In this document: piece by piece, positions 26,971 to 35,336 of the stretch
Position numbering within the stretch: the stretch's first letter is position 1
Layout: each line of letters starts with the position of its first letter
Assembly: GCA_900547225.1 (NCBI GenBank)
Contig: URFW01000002.1
Location: 1-64,000 of the forward strand
Reading direction: 5' to 3'
Source: an uncultured Mycoplasmatota bacterium
GTDB taxonomy: Bacteria > Bacillota_I > Bacilli_A > RF39 > UBA660
Length of the DNA: 64,000 nucleotides
The notes under the pieces: generated by a model
Seen by the model: only the letters and a program-made list of their open reading frames with translations
Databases searched by the model: none
What the model was told of the DNA's origin: nothing
Program-made: the position numbers and the translations under genes

Positions 26971-27010
26971 AAAACAACTAATCTTCCTTTTAATATTGAT
27001 TAGTTGTTTT
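26971..27010 (-). terminator. Intrinsic terminator overlapping a gene end
   Basis: 13-bp perfect stem AAAACAACTAATC / GATTAGTTGTTTT with a 14-nt loop, followed by a T-rich stretch on the minus strand. The 5' arm encodes the last residues of the gene at 26990. Confidence 0.85.
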
Positions 27011-27526
27011 TACGTATGCATTACTATTTTCACGTTCTCTTTTTCTTATAAGTTTTTGTCTTCTTGATGTTACAAGCATATTAAACGTTCTCATTTTTTC
27101 TTCATCTTTTTTTACTATTTTTCTATACTTTAATAGCATTGGTAAAGTAAATGATGAAACATTACTTTTCGCATTTAAATTAAATCTTTCTTGTGCGTAC
27201 TTTAATCTATGAAAATAAAAATCTTTACTATCCATCATATACTCAATAATATCTTCTGACATATCTAAATCCTTTTCAACAACGCAGAATAATTCACCTA
27301 ATTTTAACTCGTCACTTGCCATGTTACAACCAGGTACTAAATTACCATCTACGCTTGCATAAACAGGATATTCTTCGCTATTTAAAACGTCAAATGATGT
27401 ATCTATATCTCTTGCAATAATTATTTTAGACAATGAAGTTGATAAGTCTTTACCATCTTTTTTACCTTCATACATTCTTAAGTCTGCAACCGATAATCTT
27501 TCATTTAATTTGGTATTATCATCCAT
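26990..27526 (-). CDS. Unknown soluble protein (178 residues)
   Basis: I do not recognise this protein. It has no membrane segment. The first half is acidic with an NSEEYPVYASVDGNLVPG strand region; the C-terminal 70 residues are helical and strongly basic (SRRQKLIRKRERE), which could bind nucleic acid or ribosomes. AAGGAG precedes the ATG. It lies alone between the ABC exporter and tspO with its own terminator. Confidence 0.7.
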   Translation of the reverse strand: MDDNTKLNERLSVADLRMYEGKKDGKDLSTSLSKIIIARDIDTSFDVLNSEEYPVYASVDGNLVPGCNMASDELKLGELFCVVEKDLDMSEDIIEYMMDSKDFYFHRLKYAQERFNLNAKSNVSSFTLPMLLKYRKIVKKDEEKMRTFNMLVTSRRQKLIRKRERENSNAYVKTTNQY

Positions 27527-27611
27527 AATATAATTCTCCTTTCTTTTTAGCGTGCTTTACCATTCTATAATATATATGCGTCAAAATCAAGGAAAATTTT
27601 AAAAATATTTA

Positions 27612-28079
27612 TTATTTATTAAGCATGTATATTCCAAGTGTTAAATAACCTGCAAATATAGACCACAAAAGATATGGAATATTTAAATAAAAAGCTCTTT
27701 TGTCTATTTTGAAAAAAGTCACCATCATAACTATTATTGATATAATAAGTAAAAGAATCCATATAAATGCAAATAAATATGCACCAAAACCAAAGAATAT
27801 TAAACTCCATAAAGAGTTAATTATAAGTTGCACTCCGTACACTATTAAAGCACAAGTATTAGTTTTTTCATCTTTTTTCGTAACAATATATAACGATACG
27901 CTCATTAAAAGGTACAACACGCTCCAAACAATAGGAAATAATATACTCGGTACATTAATTGGCTTTTCAAGTTCCTTAAAGGTATCCATATTATTCATTG
28001 TAAAAAAGTTAAAAAAACTTCCTACTACAAAAGTAATTATTATTATAATAATTAATCTTTTCCAATCTATTTTTTTCAT
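27612..28079 (-). CDS. tspO: TspO/MBR family protein
   Basis: The 155-residue protein has five predicted membrane helices and TspO landmarks: KPINVPSILFPIVWSVLYLLM near residues 38-58 (P-x-x-x-F-P-x-V-W), QLIINSLWSLIFF near residue 85 and NIPYLLWSIFAGYL near residue 133. TspO proteins bind tetrapyrroles or other hydrophobic ligands in membranes and are tied to oxidative stress. GGTGTTG precedes the ATG. Confidence 0.9.
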   Translation of the reverse strand: MKKIDWKRLIIIIIITFVVGSFFNFFTMNNMDTFKELEKPINVPSILFPIVWSVLYLLMSVSLYIVTKKDEKTNTCALIVYGVQLIINSLWSLIFFGFGAYLFAFIWILLLIISIIVMMVTFFKIDKRAFYLNIPYLLWSIFAGYLTLGIYMLNK

Positions 28080-28116
28080 ATCAACACCATTGTTAGTTTA
28101 CTTTTTTTTTAATAAA

Positions 28117-28812
28117 TTATGCTTCGTAAAATTCCTTTAGAAATTTATATGTAATTCTTTGGCATATACTAGATGATTCATGATCATATAAATTATATTG
28201 CTTTATACCATTGTTGTTAGCTAAATTAGATATGACTCTTACTGATGCATATGGTATTTCATTAACAAATGAGTATTCTCCTACAACACCACTTTCACAG
28301 TCACAAGCACAAGCATTATACTCTCTTCTTATGCTGCTTGCTAAATTATAATTAGATACAAACATATCGGAAGATGCAACAACATCATTTAAATAGCTTA
28401 TTCCAGACACGTTTGATGCTCTTTTTAAACATTCGATTAAGTCTTCATTAGTTTTATATGTTGCCTTATCAAGTCCAGGTATCTGACCTTCCATAAAGCC
28501 ATTTGGCATAAAATCAACATCAAACTGAGCAGTAGTATTTGGTATTACAGCTGAAAAAATAGATGCTTCATCAGTTAATGCTCCTGCCGTTCCAATAGAT
28601 AAAATAACACGAATATTATATTTATCACATATATATCTTAAGTTACTTGCAATATTTACCTTACCATAACCACTTACTGAAATAATAAATTCATGGGTTT
28701 TATACGTACATTTATAAACCTCACTTTTATTTGGACTTTCCTCCTTCGAATAACTTAATTTTTCTAATAAATCACTTACGTAACATCTTTCTGATGCAAC
28801 AATTGCGAGCAT
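28117..28812 (-). CDS. MTA/SAH nucleosidase-like protein with altered active site
   Basis: The 231-residue protein has the fold pattern of 5'-methylthioadenosine/S-adenosylhomocysteine nucleosidase and related purine phosphorylases: VILSIGTAGAL near residue 70 and DCESGVVGEYSF near residue 173 (the E that holds ribose). In active enzymes the proton donor is the Asp of R-x-I-S-D; here the segment reads RVISN, with Asn at residue 196 (codon AAT at 28225-28227). Activity may be lost or changed, or the protein may bind nucleosides only. AGGAGGTG precedes the ATG. Confidence 0.8.
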   Translation of the reverse strand: MLAIVASERCYVSDLLEKLSYSKEESPNKSEVYKCTYKTHEFIISVSGYGKVNIASNLRYICDKYNIRVILSIGTAGALTDEASIFSAVIPNTTAQFDVDFMPNGFMEGQIPGLDKATYKTNEDLIECLKRASNVSGISYLNDVVASSDMFVSNYNLASSIRREYNACACDCESGVVGEYSFVNEIPYASVRVISNLANNNGIKQYNLYDHESSSICQRITYKFLKEFYEA

Positions 28813-28890
28813 TTAAAACACCTCCTAATAAATGTATATTTGTTTTAATTTAATTTTATTTACATAAAATTATTTTAAGGAGGAATAAAG

Positions 28891-30072
28891 ATGGCCTACA
28901 AAGTAGCGATAGATTCATCTAACAGTAGTGAAAATAAAAATGGGATTGTAGAAAAAGACCTTACTTTTACGATTGCAAAATACATTAATGAAAGATTAAA
29001 TAACATTGGAATAGAGAATTTTTTAATTGATGAAAATAATACTGGTTTAACAGATGAAGAAAAGGCAAATATTATTAAAGATAAGTATGGAAACGGAAAT
29101 AATATTATTGTAATTTCAAATAGATTAAATAAGGGAGGAAAAAACGGTGCTGAAATAATGTATCCACTTAGAAATAACAGTAAACTTGCCTCTTTAATTG
29201 CAAGTAATTTAGAAGATGCTGGGCAAACCGTTTTAAAATATTATCAGCTAAGAAATAATAGTGACACCTCAAAAGATGATGATTATCTAATTAGAAATAC
29301 CGCTAACAACTTAACAATCGTAATAGATTACGGATACATAGATAACACAAGTGATGCCAATTTTTTAAAGAACAATTATGAAAAGTTGGCAGAAGCCGTT
29401 GTTAAATCGATTGCAAATTATGCAGGATTAAGTTACTCGCCTGCTAATATGGAAGGATATTACATTGTAAAAAAAGGAGATAGCTTGTGGAGCATTGCTA
29501 GCAAAAATAATACTACTGTGGATAACATTAAAAAGTTAAACAATTTATCTAGTAATAACCTATCAGTTGGGCAAGTGTTAAAGCTTTCTTATGATACGGG
29601 AAATGAAGATATAAAAGAAAGTAATATTTACACGGTTAAAAAAGGGGATAGCCTCTGGCTTATCGCAAACAAATATGGAACTACGGTTGATGAGTTAAAA
29701 AGTGCAAACAATTTAAAAAGTAATACATTATCCATTGGACAAACACTTATCATACCAGAGAAAAAAGAAAATACTAACAAGATTTCATACGTTGTAAAAA
29801 AAGGAGACAGCTTGTGGCTTATTGCTAATAAATATGATACTACTGTAGAAAAGATTAAAAGTACAAATAATTTAAAGAGTAATACACTTTCAATCGGACA
29901 AGTGCTAGTTATTCCAAGCTCAAGTGAATTTATTACTTACACGGTAAAAAAAGGAGATAGCTTATGGCTTATCGCTAATAAATACAATACTACTGTGGAT
30001 AACATTAAAAAACTAAATAATTTATCTAGCAATAACTTACAAATAAACCAAAAATTAATACTTCCAGTCTAA
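28891..30072 (+). CDS. Inactivated amidase_3-like domain with four LysM repeats
   Basis: The 393-residue protein has an N-terminal domain (about 1-185) that aligns almost without gaps to the N-acetylmuramoyl-L-alanine amidase at 31881, followed by four LysM modules (starts near 190, 246, 301 and 350; each Y-x-V-K-K-G-D-S-L-W). The metal ligands are changed: D-A-G-H becomes D-S-S-N (Asn11), S-N-H-L-N becomes S-N-R-L-N (Arg78), and the catalytic Glu becomes Asp146; only Glu21 remains. It cannot bind zinc normally, so it probably binds peptidoglycan without cutting. No signal peptide is visible. AAGGAGG precedes the ATG. Confidence 0.88.
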   Translation: MAYKVAIDSSNSSENKNGIVEKDLTFTIAKYINERLNNIGIENFLIDENNTGLTDEEKANIIKDKYGNGNNIIVISNRLNKGGKNGAEIMYPLRNNSKLASLIASNLEDAGQTVLKYYQLRNNSDTSKDDDYLIRNTANNLTIVIDYGYIDNTSDANFLKNNYEKLAEAVVKSIANYAGLSYSPANMEGYYIVKKGDSLWSIASKNNTTVDNIKKLNNLSSNNLSVGQVLKLSYDTGNEDIKESNIYTVKKGDSLWLIANKYGTTVDELKSANNLKSNTLSIGQTLIIPEKKENTNKISYVVKKGDSLWLIANKYDTTVEKIKSTNNLKSNTLSIGQVLVIPSSSEFITYTVKKGDSLWLIANKYNTTVDNIKKLNNLSSNNLQINQKLILPV

Positions 30073-30129
30073 TTTTTAATATTTTTTAATCATTATTTAT
30101 GTTATTATATAAATGATGAGGTGGTAATT

Positions 30130-30348
30130 ATGACATTTGATAAACAAGTTGAAAAGGCTAAAGAAGAAAAATTAAAATACAGAATTACAAGAGATGTAAT
30201 TTTCATAGTTCTTGGAATAACATTTCTAGTTATATCTATTTTTGTATCATATAGTGATAGCAAAAAAGAAAGTAATAATACCGGTAAGAAAACAACTACG
30301 GTAGTTGATAAGTTAAAGGAAATTAATAAAGATAAGAAAACAAAGTAA
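30130..30348 (+). CDS. Small single-pass membrane protein
   Basis: A 72-residue protein with an amphipathic charged N-terminus, one membrane helix near residues 22-44 (VIFIVLGITFLVISIFVSY) and a basic Ser/Thr-rich tail. The ATG at 30130 follows GAGGTGG; an earlier in-frame GTG overlaps this site. It lies between the LysM pseudo-amidase and the SleB/CwlJ-like gene. Function unknown. Confidence 0.7.
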   Translation: MTFDKQVEKAKEEKLKYRITRDVIFIVLGITFLVISIFVSYSDSKKESNNTGKKTTTVVDKLKEINKDKKTK

Positions 30349-30366
30349 TAATTGTTTTCTTTTTTT
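30335..30366 (+). terminator. Intrinsic terminator
   Basis: AGAAAACAA / TTGTTTTCT followed by a run of seven T. Confidence 0.8.
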
Positions 30367-30391
30367 GCATAGAATATACTAGGTGATTTTA

Positions 30392-30817
30392 TTGATAGTT
30401 AAGTATACCGAAAAAGAGCTTGATCTTCTTGCAAGATTAATGAGAGCGGAGGCTTTAGGAGAAGGAAATCTTGGAATGCTTATGGTTGGGAATGTAGGCG
30501 TTAACAGAGTTATTGCTAATTGCTTAGATTTTAAGAATACTAGAAGTATAACAGATATGATTTATCAATCCCCTGGTGGTTTTTCTGGAACTAATAGTGC
30601 ACTTTTTCAAAGTTCTTCAACAACTGCAGAAAAAAATCTTGCTAAAAGAATAATAAGAGGTGAATACTTCCATCCCGCAACAAACGCACTTTGGTTTTAT
30701 TCGCCAGGGACTGGTAATTCTTGTAAGACAACTTGGTTTAATCAAGCTAATGCTGGCAAATACAAAAATCATTGTTTTTATGAACCAGCTAAAGGAGTTT
30801 GCAAGTCATTGCATTAA
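30392..30817 (+). CDS. SleB/CwlJ-type cell wall hydrolase
   Basis: The 141-residue protein is essentially one Hydrolase_2 domain: LDLLARLMRAEALGEGNLGML (catalytic Glu region near residue 18), VGNVGVNRV near residue 34, then SPGGFS and ALWFYSPG. Relatives cleave peptidoglycan during spore germination or growth. There is no signal peptide. I place the start at TTG 30392, 5 nt after GGTGA; a GTG at 30383 lies inside this ribosome site. Whether the organism sporulates cannot be judged from this gene alone. Confidence 0.85.
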   Translation: MIVKYTEKELDLLARLMRAEALGEGNLGMLMVGNVGVNRVIANCLDFKNTRSITDMIYQSPGGFSGTNSALFQSSSTTAEKNLAKRIIRGEYFHPATNALWFYSPGTGNSCKTTWFNQANAGKYKNHCFYEPAKGVCKSLH

Positions 30818-30846
30818 AAAAAGCTTATTAAATTGTAAGCTTTTTA
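30816..30846 (+). terminator. Intrinsic terminator
   Basis: AAAAAGCTTA / TAAGCTTTTT with an 8-nt loop, directly after the hydrolase stop; the A-rich arm also gives a T run on the minus strand for the convergent antirepressor gene. Confidence 0.75.
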
Positions 30847-30861
30847 TTATGAAAAAATTAT

Positions 30862-31707
30862 TTATTGCACATCAATTTCTTTTACATATTCATAATTAAG
30901 TTTATTATTTTTTGTTACAACAGATTCACCAAGTTCCTTTTCTAAATTATCTCTTGCTTGTTTAGCAATACCTCCACCACGCTTTGCAACTTTAATATTT
31001 TCTTGTAATCCATGTGGTTTTTGTTTTAACGCTATCTGTTTTGTTGCTTCTTCTGATAAATCAGTTAATATTAATTCAATATTATCCATATTATCTCTTA
31101 GATTTTCTTTTCTTAAACCCTTAAATTGTTTATACTCTTTAGCAGTCATTCCAGACCAAGTTTTATATATTTCATTTGTTAATATGGCATATTCTGAATC
31201 CTGTTTAATTCCGTTATCTTGCCATACGTCAGTTAATCCTTTTCTTTCTTGCAAAGTTTTGATTCTTTTTGAAATCCAAGATTCATCATAACCTTTTGAT
31301 CTATATAAATCTATTGATCTTTGAGCGGCAATTGAAGGATCAAATACTTCATCTATTCTCTCACTTCCTAATTTTGCTAACCAACCTTTTATAGGTTCTG
31401 CATTTTTACTAGGGATAGATTCAATTATTCTAAACATACCTTTTATATCAACAACATCAGTATTGTAATACTTACCATCAGAGGATTTTAATTTCAGTTG
31501 GTTACAATTTGTAACCGACTCATTTCCCTCTTGTTTTAATCTGTGTTTCAAAACTTTCCAATAATTTCTTGGATTATTACTTTCTGAAACAACACCTATA
31601 ATATCAACAACACTTACAAAGTATTTTTCTTGTTCATTATCCCATACGGTTCTTATTGTTTCATTATTAAAAATTTTATTAATTAAATGCATTTTATCCT
31701 GATTCAT
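30862..31707 (-). CDS. BRO-N/antirepressor-type phage-related protein
   Basis: The 281-residue protein begins with a BRO-N domain (IRTVWDNEQEKYFVSVVDIIGVV...RNYWKVLKHRLKQEG, about residues 17-60) and has the C-terminal half of phage antirepressors (SGMTAKEYKQFKGL, then basic KVAKRGGGIAKQARDNLEK). Such proteins antagonise repressors or act in DNA-damage responses of prophages. No other phage gene surrounds it, so it is a solitary acquisition or remnant. GGAGG precedes the ATG by 6 nt. Base use does not stand out from neighbours by eye. Confidence 0.83.
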   Translation of the reverse strand: MNQDKMHLINKIFNNETIRTVWDNEQEKYFVSVVDIIGVVSESNNPRNYWKVLKHRLKQEGNESVTNCNQLKLKSSDGKYYNTDVVDIKGMFRIIESIPSKNAEPIKGWLAKLGSERIDEVFDPSIAAQRSIDLYRSKGYDESWISKRIKTLQERKGLTDVWQDNGIKQDSEYAILTNEIYKTWSGMTAKEYKQFKGLRKENLRDNMDNIELILTDLSEEATKQIALKQKPHGLQENIKVAKRGGGIAKQARDNLEKELGESVVTKNNKLNYEYVKEIDVQ

Positions 31708-31851
31708 TCATGACCTCCATTCATTTATTATATTTTTATCCTCACTTCAATTAAATAATACCAAATATTTGTTCGCACATCAATACATAATAAAACTTTT
31801 TTATATAATTTTAAATTTTGAAGCTTGTTAATATTCTTTGAAACAAAAACA

Positions 31852-31882
31852 AAAAAAGTTTACATTAAAGTAAGCTTTTTTT
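31852..31882 (-). terminator. Intrinsic terminator of the LysM amidase gene
   Basis: AAAAAAGTTTAC / GTAAGCTTTTTT with one G-T pair and a 6-nt loop; the stop codon lies at its edge. Confidence 0.8.
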
Positions 31883-33275
31883 ATGGGATAATTAGCGTCT
31901 GTCCTATCGTTAGTATATCAGAATTTAGGTTATTTAACATTCTTATTTTGTTTATGCTAACATTAAATTTATTAGCAATTGACCAAAGACTATCTCCTCT
32001 TTTTACTACGTAAAGGTTAGATGTATTGGAATTTCGATTTAAATTTCCAGGAATAATTAGAACCTGTCCTACCGATAATATATCACTAGTTAGATTATTA
32101 ATGTTTCTTAAATCATTAACAGATACATTATAAGCGTTTGCTATCGAATATAGACTGTCTCCTCTTTGAACTACATATGTGTTGGAATTAGACATGTCAG
32201 AATAATCTCCTGTACTTTCTACATCACTTGGAATAGTTAGCGTCTGTCCTACTGTAAGTGTGTTATTTTTTAAATTATTTTTTCTTATAATTACATTTGG
32301 TGTTGTTCCATATTTAAGTGCTATGGAGTATAATGTATCACCTTTTTGTACTACGTAAGTTGTTTGTGTATCAGGTGTTGTTGTACCACTACTTCCCGTA
32401 TTCGGAATTTGAAGTACCTGACCTACATAAATTGTGTTTGTTCCAAGATCATTTAAATTTGCAAGCTCATCTACGGTAGTATTATTGGCGTTTGCAATTG
32501 ACCATAGGCTATCTCCTTTTTGTACTACGTAAGTTACGTTAGTTTGATCTGATGGTGCTGCTCCAGGAATTACCAATTGTTGTCCAACACTTATCAAGTT
32601 TGACTTTAAATTATTTGCATTTTTAATTTCGTTTACACCAACGTTAAATCTTTTTGCAATTGACCATAGACTATCTCCTCTAGCAACAGTATATGTATCA
32701 TTAACTGTGTTAGCACCTGGTGTTGTATAATTATATCCTTTATAATCTGCAACTGCTTTTACTACTGCCTCTGCCCATTTTTCCCAATCATTTTTAATTT
32801 GTTTTCTATCATCCTTTGTAGAATCTAAGAATGCATATTCTACTAGTATTGATTCTGCTGGTGATGTGTTTCTAATTATGTAGTAATAATCTCTATTAGG
32901 ATTTGATGGAAGCTTCCTTTGGTACCATTTTCTTATGTTTTGACCAGTTTCTTCTATGTTATCAAGTATCATTTTTGATAATGTATCATCATTTCTTAGC
33001 GCATAAACTATTTCGGCACCATCGCCACCACCTGCATTTAAGTGATTAGATATAACTATATCATCACTACTAGTAATGTTTGGTGTAATTACATTTATTC
33101 TATCAGTTGGATTTAAAGTAACATCCTCACTTCTAGTTATAACAGTAGGTATTCCTAAATCTTTAAATCTATTATACATATAATTTGCAATCTTTAAAGT
33201 ATAGTCTTTTTCTATTATATCTCCGCTTGATGAACCCGGATCTGTTCCACCGTGTCCAGCATCAACTATAACCAT
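31881..33275 (-). CDS. N-acetylmuramoyl-L-alanine amidase (amidase_3) with five LysM repeats
   Basis: The 464-residue protein has an intact amidase_3 domain at 1-180: His8 in DAGHGG, Glu22 in IEKD and His78 in SNHLNAGG as zinc ligands, and Glu146 in LVEYAF as catalytic residue. Five LysM modules follow (starts near residues 187, 241, 299, 360 and 415), separated by Ser/Thr-rich linkers. It should split the bond between MurNAc and L-Ala. It begins directly with M-V-I-V-D-A-G-H and has no signal peptide, so export must be by another route or it acts after lysis. AAGGAG precedes the ATG. Confidence 0.93.
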   Translation of the reverse strand: MVIVDAGHGGTDPGSSSGDIIEKDYTLKIANYMYNRFKDLGIPTVITRSEDVTLNPTDRINVITPNITSSDDIVISNHLNAGGGDGAEIVYALRNDDTLSKMILDNIEETGQNIRKWYQRKLPSNPNRDYYYIIRNTSPAESILVEYAFLDSTKDDRKQIKNDWEKWAEAVVKAVADYKGYNYTTPGANTVNDTYTVARGDSLWSIAKRFNVGVNEIKNANNLKSNLISVGQQLVIPGAAPSDQTNVTYVVQKGDSLWSIANANNTTVDELANLNDLGTNTIYVGQVLQIPNTGSSGTTTPDTQTTYVVQKGDTLYSIALKYGTTPNVIIRKNNLKNNTLTVGQTLTIPSDVESTGDYSDMSNSNTYVVQRGDSLYSIANAYNVSVNDLRNINNLTSDILSVGQVLIIPGNLNRNSNTSNLYVVKRGDSLWSIANKFNVSINKIRMLNNLNSDILTIGQTLIIP

Positions 33276-33343
33276 ATTATCACTCCTTCAAAGTATTTTA
33301 TGATTAATACCCAATATGGTGTTACATAAATAACTTATCCACA

Positions 33344-33370
33344 GCAAAAAACAAGAAACTTAATTCTTGT
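33344..33370 (-). terminator. Intrinsic terminator
   Basis: ACAAGAA / TTCTTGT followed on the minus strand by TTTTTTG; ends the transcript from 33360-34055. Confidence 0.75.
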
Positions 33371-34055
33371 CTTTTTTATTCTTTAACTTTTTAATTTTTC
33401 TTTTGTATCTTTTCTTTAGTACTTTTAAATTAGGATATGACTTCATTAATCTCTTACCAAACTTAGAATGGTTTGAAACATATTCCCTTACCTTCTTAGT
33501 TATTTCCTCAGTATTATCCATAACTATTTTATTAGTATGCAAATGTAACTTAGTAATTATTGAATAAGATGCTATATTATCCATAACAAACAAAATAAAT
33601 AAAACAATTGCAATTGGATTTAATATATTCTTTGGTACGTTAGATATAATTCCGCTTATAAATGGATTTATAACATACATCAAAAGACATCCTAAAAGGC
33701 CAAATGGAACCATGGTTTCTAAACATATTCTGCCATTTATATTAAACCTTCTATCACTATAATCCCACCATCTAGCTTTAAATAATTTTTCCATGATGTA
33801 GCTAGTTAAATACTCAAGGATAGAACATATTACCATAGACATTATAAATAGCGCTATAAAGTCATTTAAATACCTTTTAAGAAGAAGTATTATAAGTATG
33901 CATCCACAGCCATATATAGGGCAATATGGTCCCATTAAAAATCCTCTATTTACTAACGTTTTATCTTTATATAATGTAAAAGATATTTCCATTAACCATC
34001 CTATAAAAGAATAAATTAAAAATAATACAAAATAAAAACATAAATTATTAAACAT
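33360..34055 (-). CDS. Polytopic membrane protein, putative ABC-transporter type IV (CmpB-like)
   Basis: The 231-residue protein has about five membrane helices and the features of this family: SFIGWLMEISF near residue 16, NRGFLMGPYCPIYGCG near residue 37, EYLTSYIMEKLFKARWWDYSDRRFNINGRICLE near residues 81-113. The C-terminal 60 residues are very basic. The family is named as putative ABC transporter permease, but no ATPase partner is adjacent, so the role is open. AGGTGG precedes the ATG. Confidence 0.8.
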   Translation of the reverse strand: MFNNLCFYFVLFLIYSFIGWLMEISFTLYKDKTLVNRGFLMGPYCPIYGCGCILIILLLKRYLNDFIALFIMSMVICSILEYLTSYIMEKLFKARWWDYSDRRFNINGRICLETMVPFGLLGCLLMYVINPFISGIISNVPKNILNPIAIVLFILFVMDNIASYSIITKLHLHTNKIVMDNTEEITKKVREYVSNHSKFGKRLMKSYPNLKVLKKRYKRKIKKLKNKKDKN

Positions 34056-34128
34056 ATTACCACCTAATATAATTATATCAAAACACTAATATAATTAACA
34101 TATATAAAAGCTTAAAGTGTAAAGAAAA

Positions 34129-34152
34129 AGGAAACCAAATCAATAGTTTCCT
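34129..34152 (-). terminator. Intrinsic terminator of htrA
   Basis: AGGAAAC / GTTTCCT hairpin with TTTTTC after it on the minus strand. Confidence 0.7.
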
Positions 34153-35323
34153 AACTTGTTTTATTTAATTTTAATTTAGTCTTATTTTCTTTTCCAGCAC
34201 GGTAATACGTAACTTCTATTGTATCACCTATCTTATGTTGATATAACTGATATTTAAACTCTGATACCGTAGTAACATCTTCACCATCAATTTTAGTTAC
34301 AATATCTCCGTCTTTTAATCCAGCATCACTTGCAGGATATCCACTATTTACTTTTATTAAAATAACACCTGATTTAATACTAGAATCAACGTTTATACCA
34401 TATCTATATAAAGTATATTTATTAGTTAAATCAAGGATTTGTACGCCAACTAATGGTCTTTCAATAGTTTTTCCTTGCGCTAATGTATCAACGTAATTCA
34501 TAGCATCTTCTATTGGAATTGCAAATCCCATTCCTTCTACTTGTTCATCTACCAATTTTAATGATGTAATACCAATTACGTCACCCGCTAAATTAACTAG
34601 TGGTCCACCACTATTTCCTGGGCTTATAGCAGCATCAGTTTGAAGTACCTTAACAATGTAAGATTCTGTTGCAAGTGAATTACTATTTGAAGCACTCGTT
34701 TCTATTAATCTATCTTTACCAGACAATATACCTTTAGTTACCGTTCCTGCATAAGTAGAACCCATTGGAGAACCTACCGTAAATACCGTATTACCAACAG
34801 GAGTATTTTTACTATTACCAATGCTAGCTACCCCAAGTACATCTTTAACATCCATTCTTAATACTGCTAAATCAGTATAAGTATCACTACCTAAAACAGT
34901 TAAAGAAGTAGTGTTATTATTTGATAGTACTCCTACAATATTGTTTCCACTAGAAACCACATGAGCATTAGTTAAAACGTATCCATACTTACTATCCTTC
35001 GAATAAACAAAACCAGTTCCGGTACTTAAAACAGAACCATCACTATTCATAACTTCAATGCATAAAACAGAATCATATACCTTTTTTATAGCATCTTCCA
35101 TAGCTTCATCAGTTACCTTAGTTTCCGATATAGTTTTATTTTTAGTAATAATTTTAGGATTCAATTCCGTATAAGCATACATTATAACTAATCCTAAAGT
35201 AAATGCTAACAAAATAACCAAAGCAAACTTAATTCCATTTGGAATTTTTTTTCTATTATTACTTTTTTTATTTTGCTTTTTTTCTTCTTTTTTAGACTCT
35301 ATATATTCAATTTTATCTTGCAT
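34151..35323 (-). CDS. htrA: HtrA/DegP-type membrane-anchored serine protease
   Basis: The 390-residue protein has a Lys-rich cytoplasmic tail, a membrane anchor near residues 31-50 (FALVILLAFTLGLVIMYAY), a trypsin-like domain with the triad His in LTNAHVVSS, Asp in TDLAVLRM and Ser in SPGNSGGPL, and one PDZ domain at the end (YPASDAGLKDGDIVTKIDG). It degrades or handles misfolded proteins on the outer side of the membrane. It follows the Abi-family gene by 13 nt, so the two are co-transcribed. Confidence 0.93.
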   Translation of the reverse strand: MQDKIEYIESKKEEKKQNKKSNNRKKIPNGIKFALVILLAFTLGLVIMYAYTELNPKIITKNKTISETKVTDEAMEDAIKKVYDSVLCIEVMNSDGSVLSTGTGFVYSKDSKYGYVLTNAHVVSSGNNIVGVLSNNNTTSLTVLGSDTYTDLAVLRMDVKDVLGVASIGNSKNTPVGNTVFTVGSPMGSTYAGTVTKGILSGKDRLIETSASNSNSLATESYIVKVLQTDAAISPGNSGGPLVNLAGDVIGITSLKLVDEQVEGMGFAIPIEDAMNYVDTLAQGKTIERPLVGVQILDLTNKYTLYRYGINVDSSIKSGVILIKVNSGYPASDAGLKDGDIVTKIDGEDVTTVSEFKYQLYQHKIGDTIEVTYYRAGKENKTKLKLNKTS

Positions 35324-35336
35324 ACATTATCACTTC

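Noticed and set aside
29455..30070. Direct repeats of about 150-170 bp as a mobile or CRISPR repeat
   Set aside because: They correspond exactly to consecutive LysM modules of one protein.
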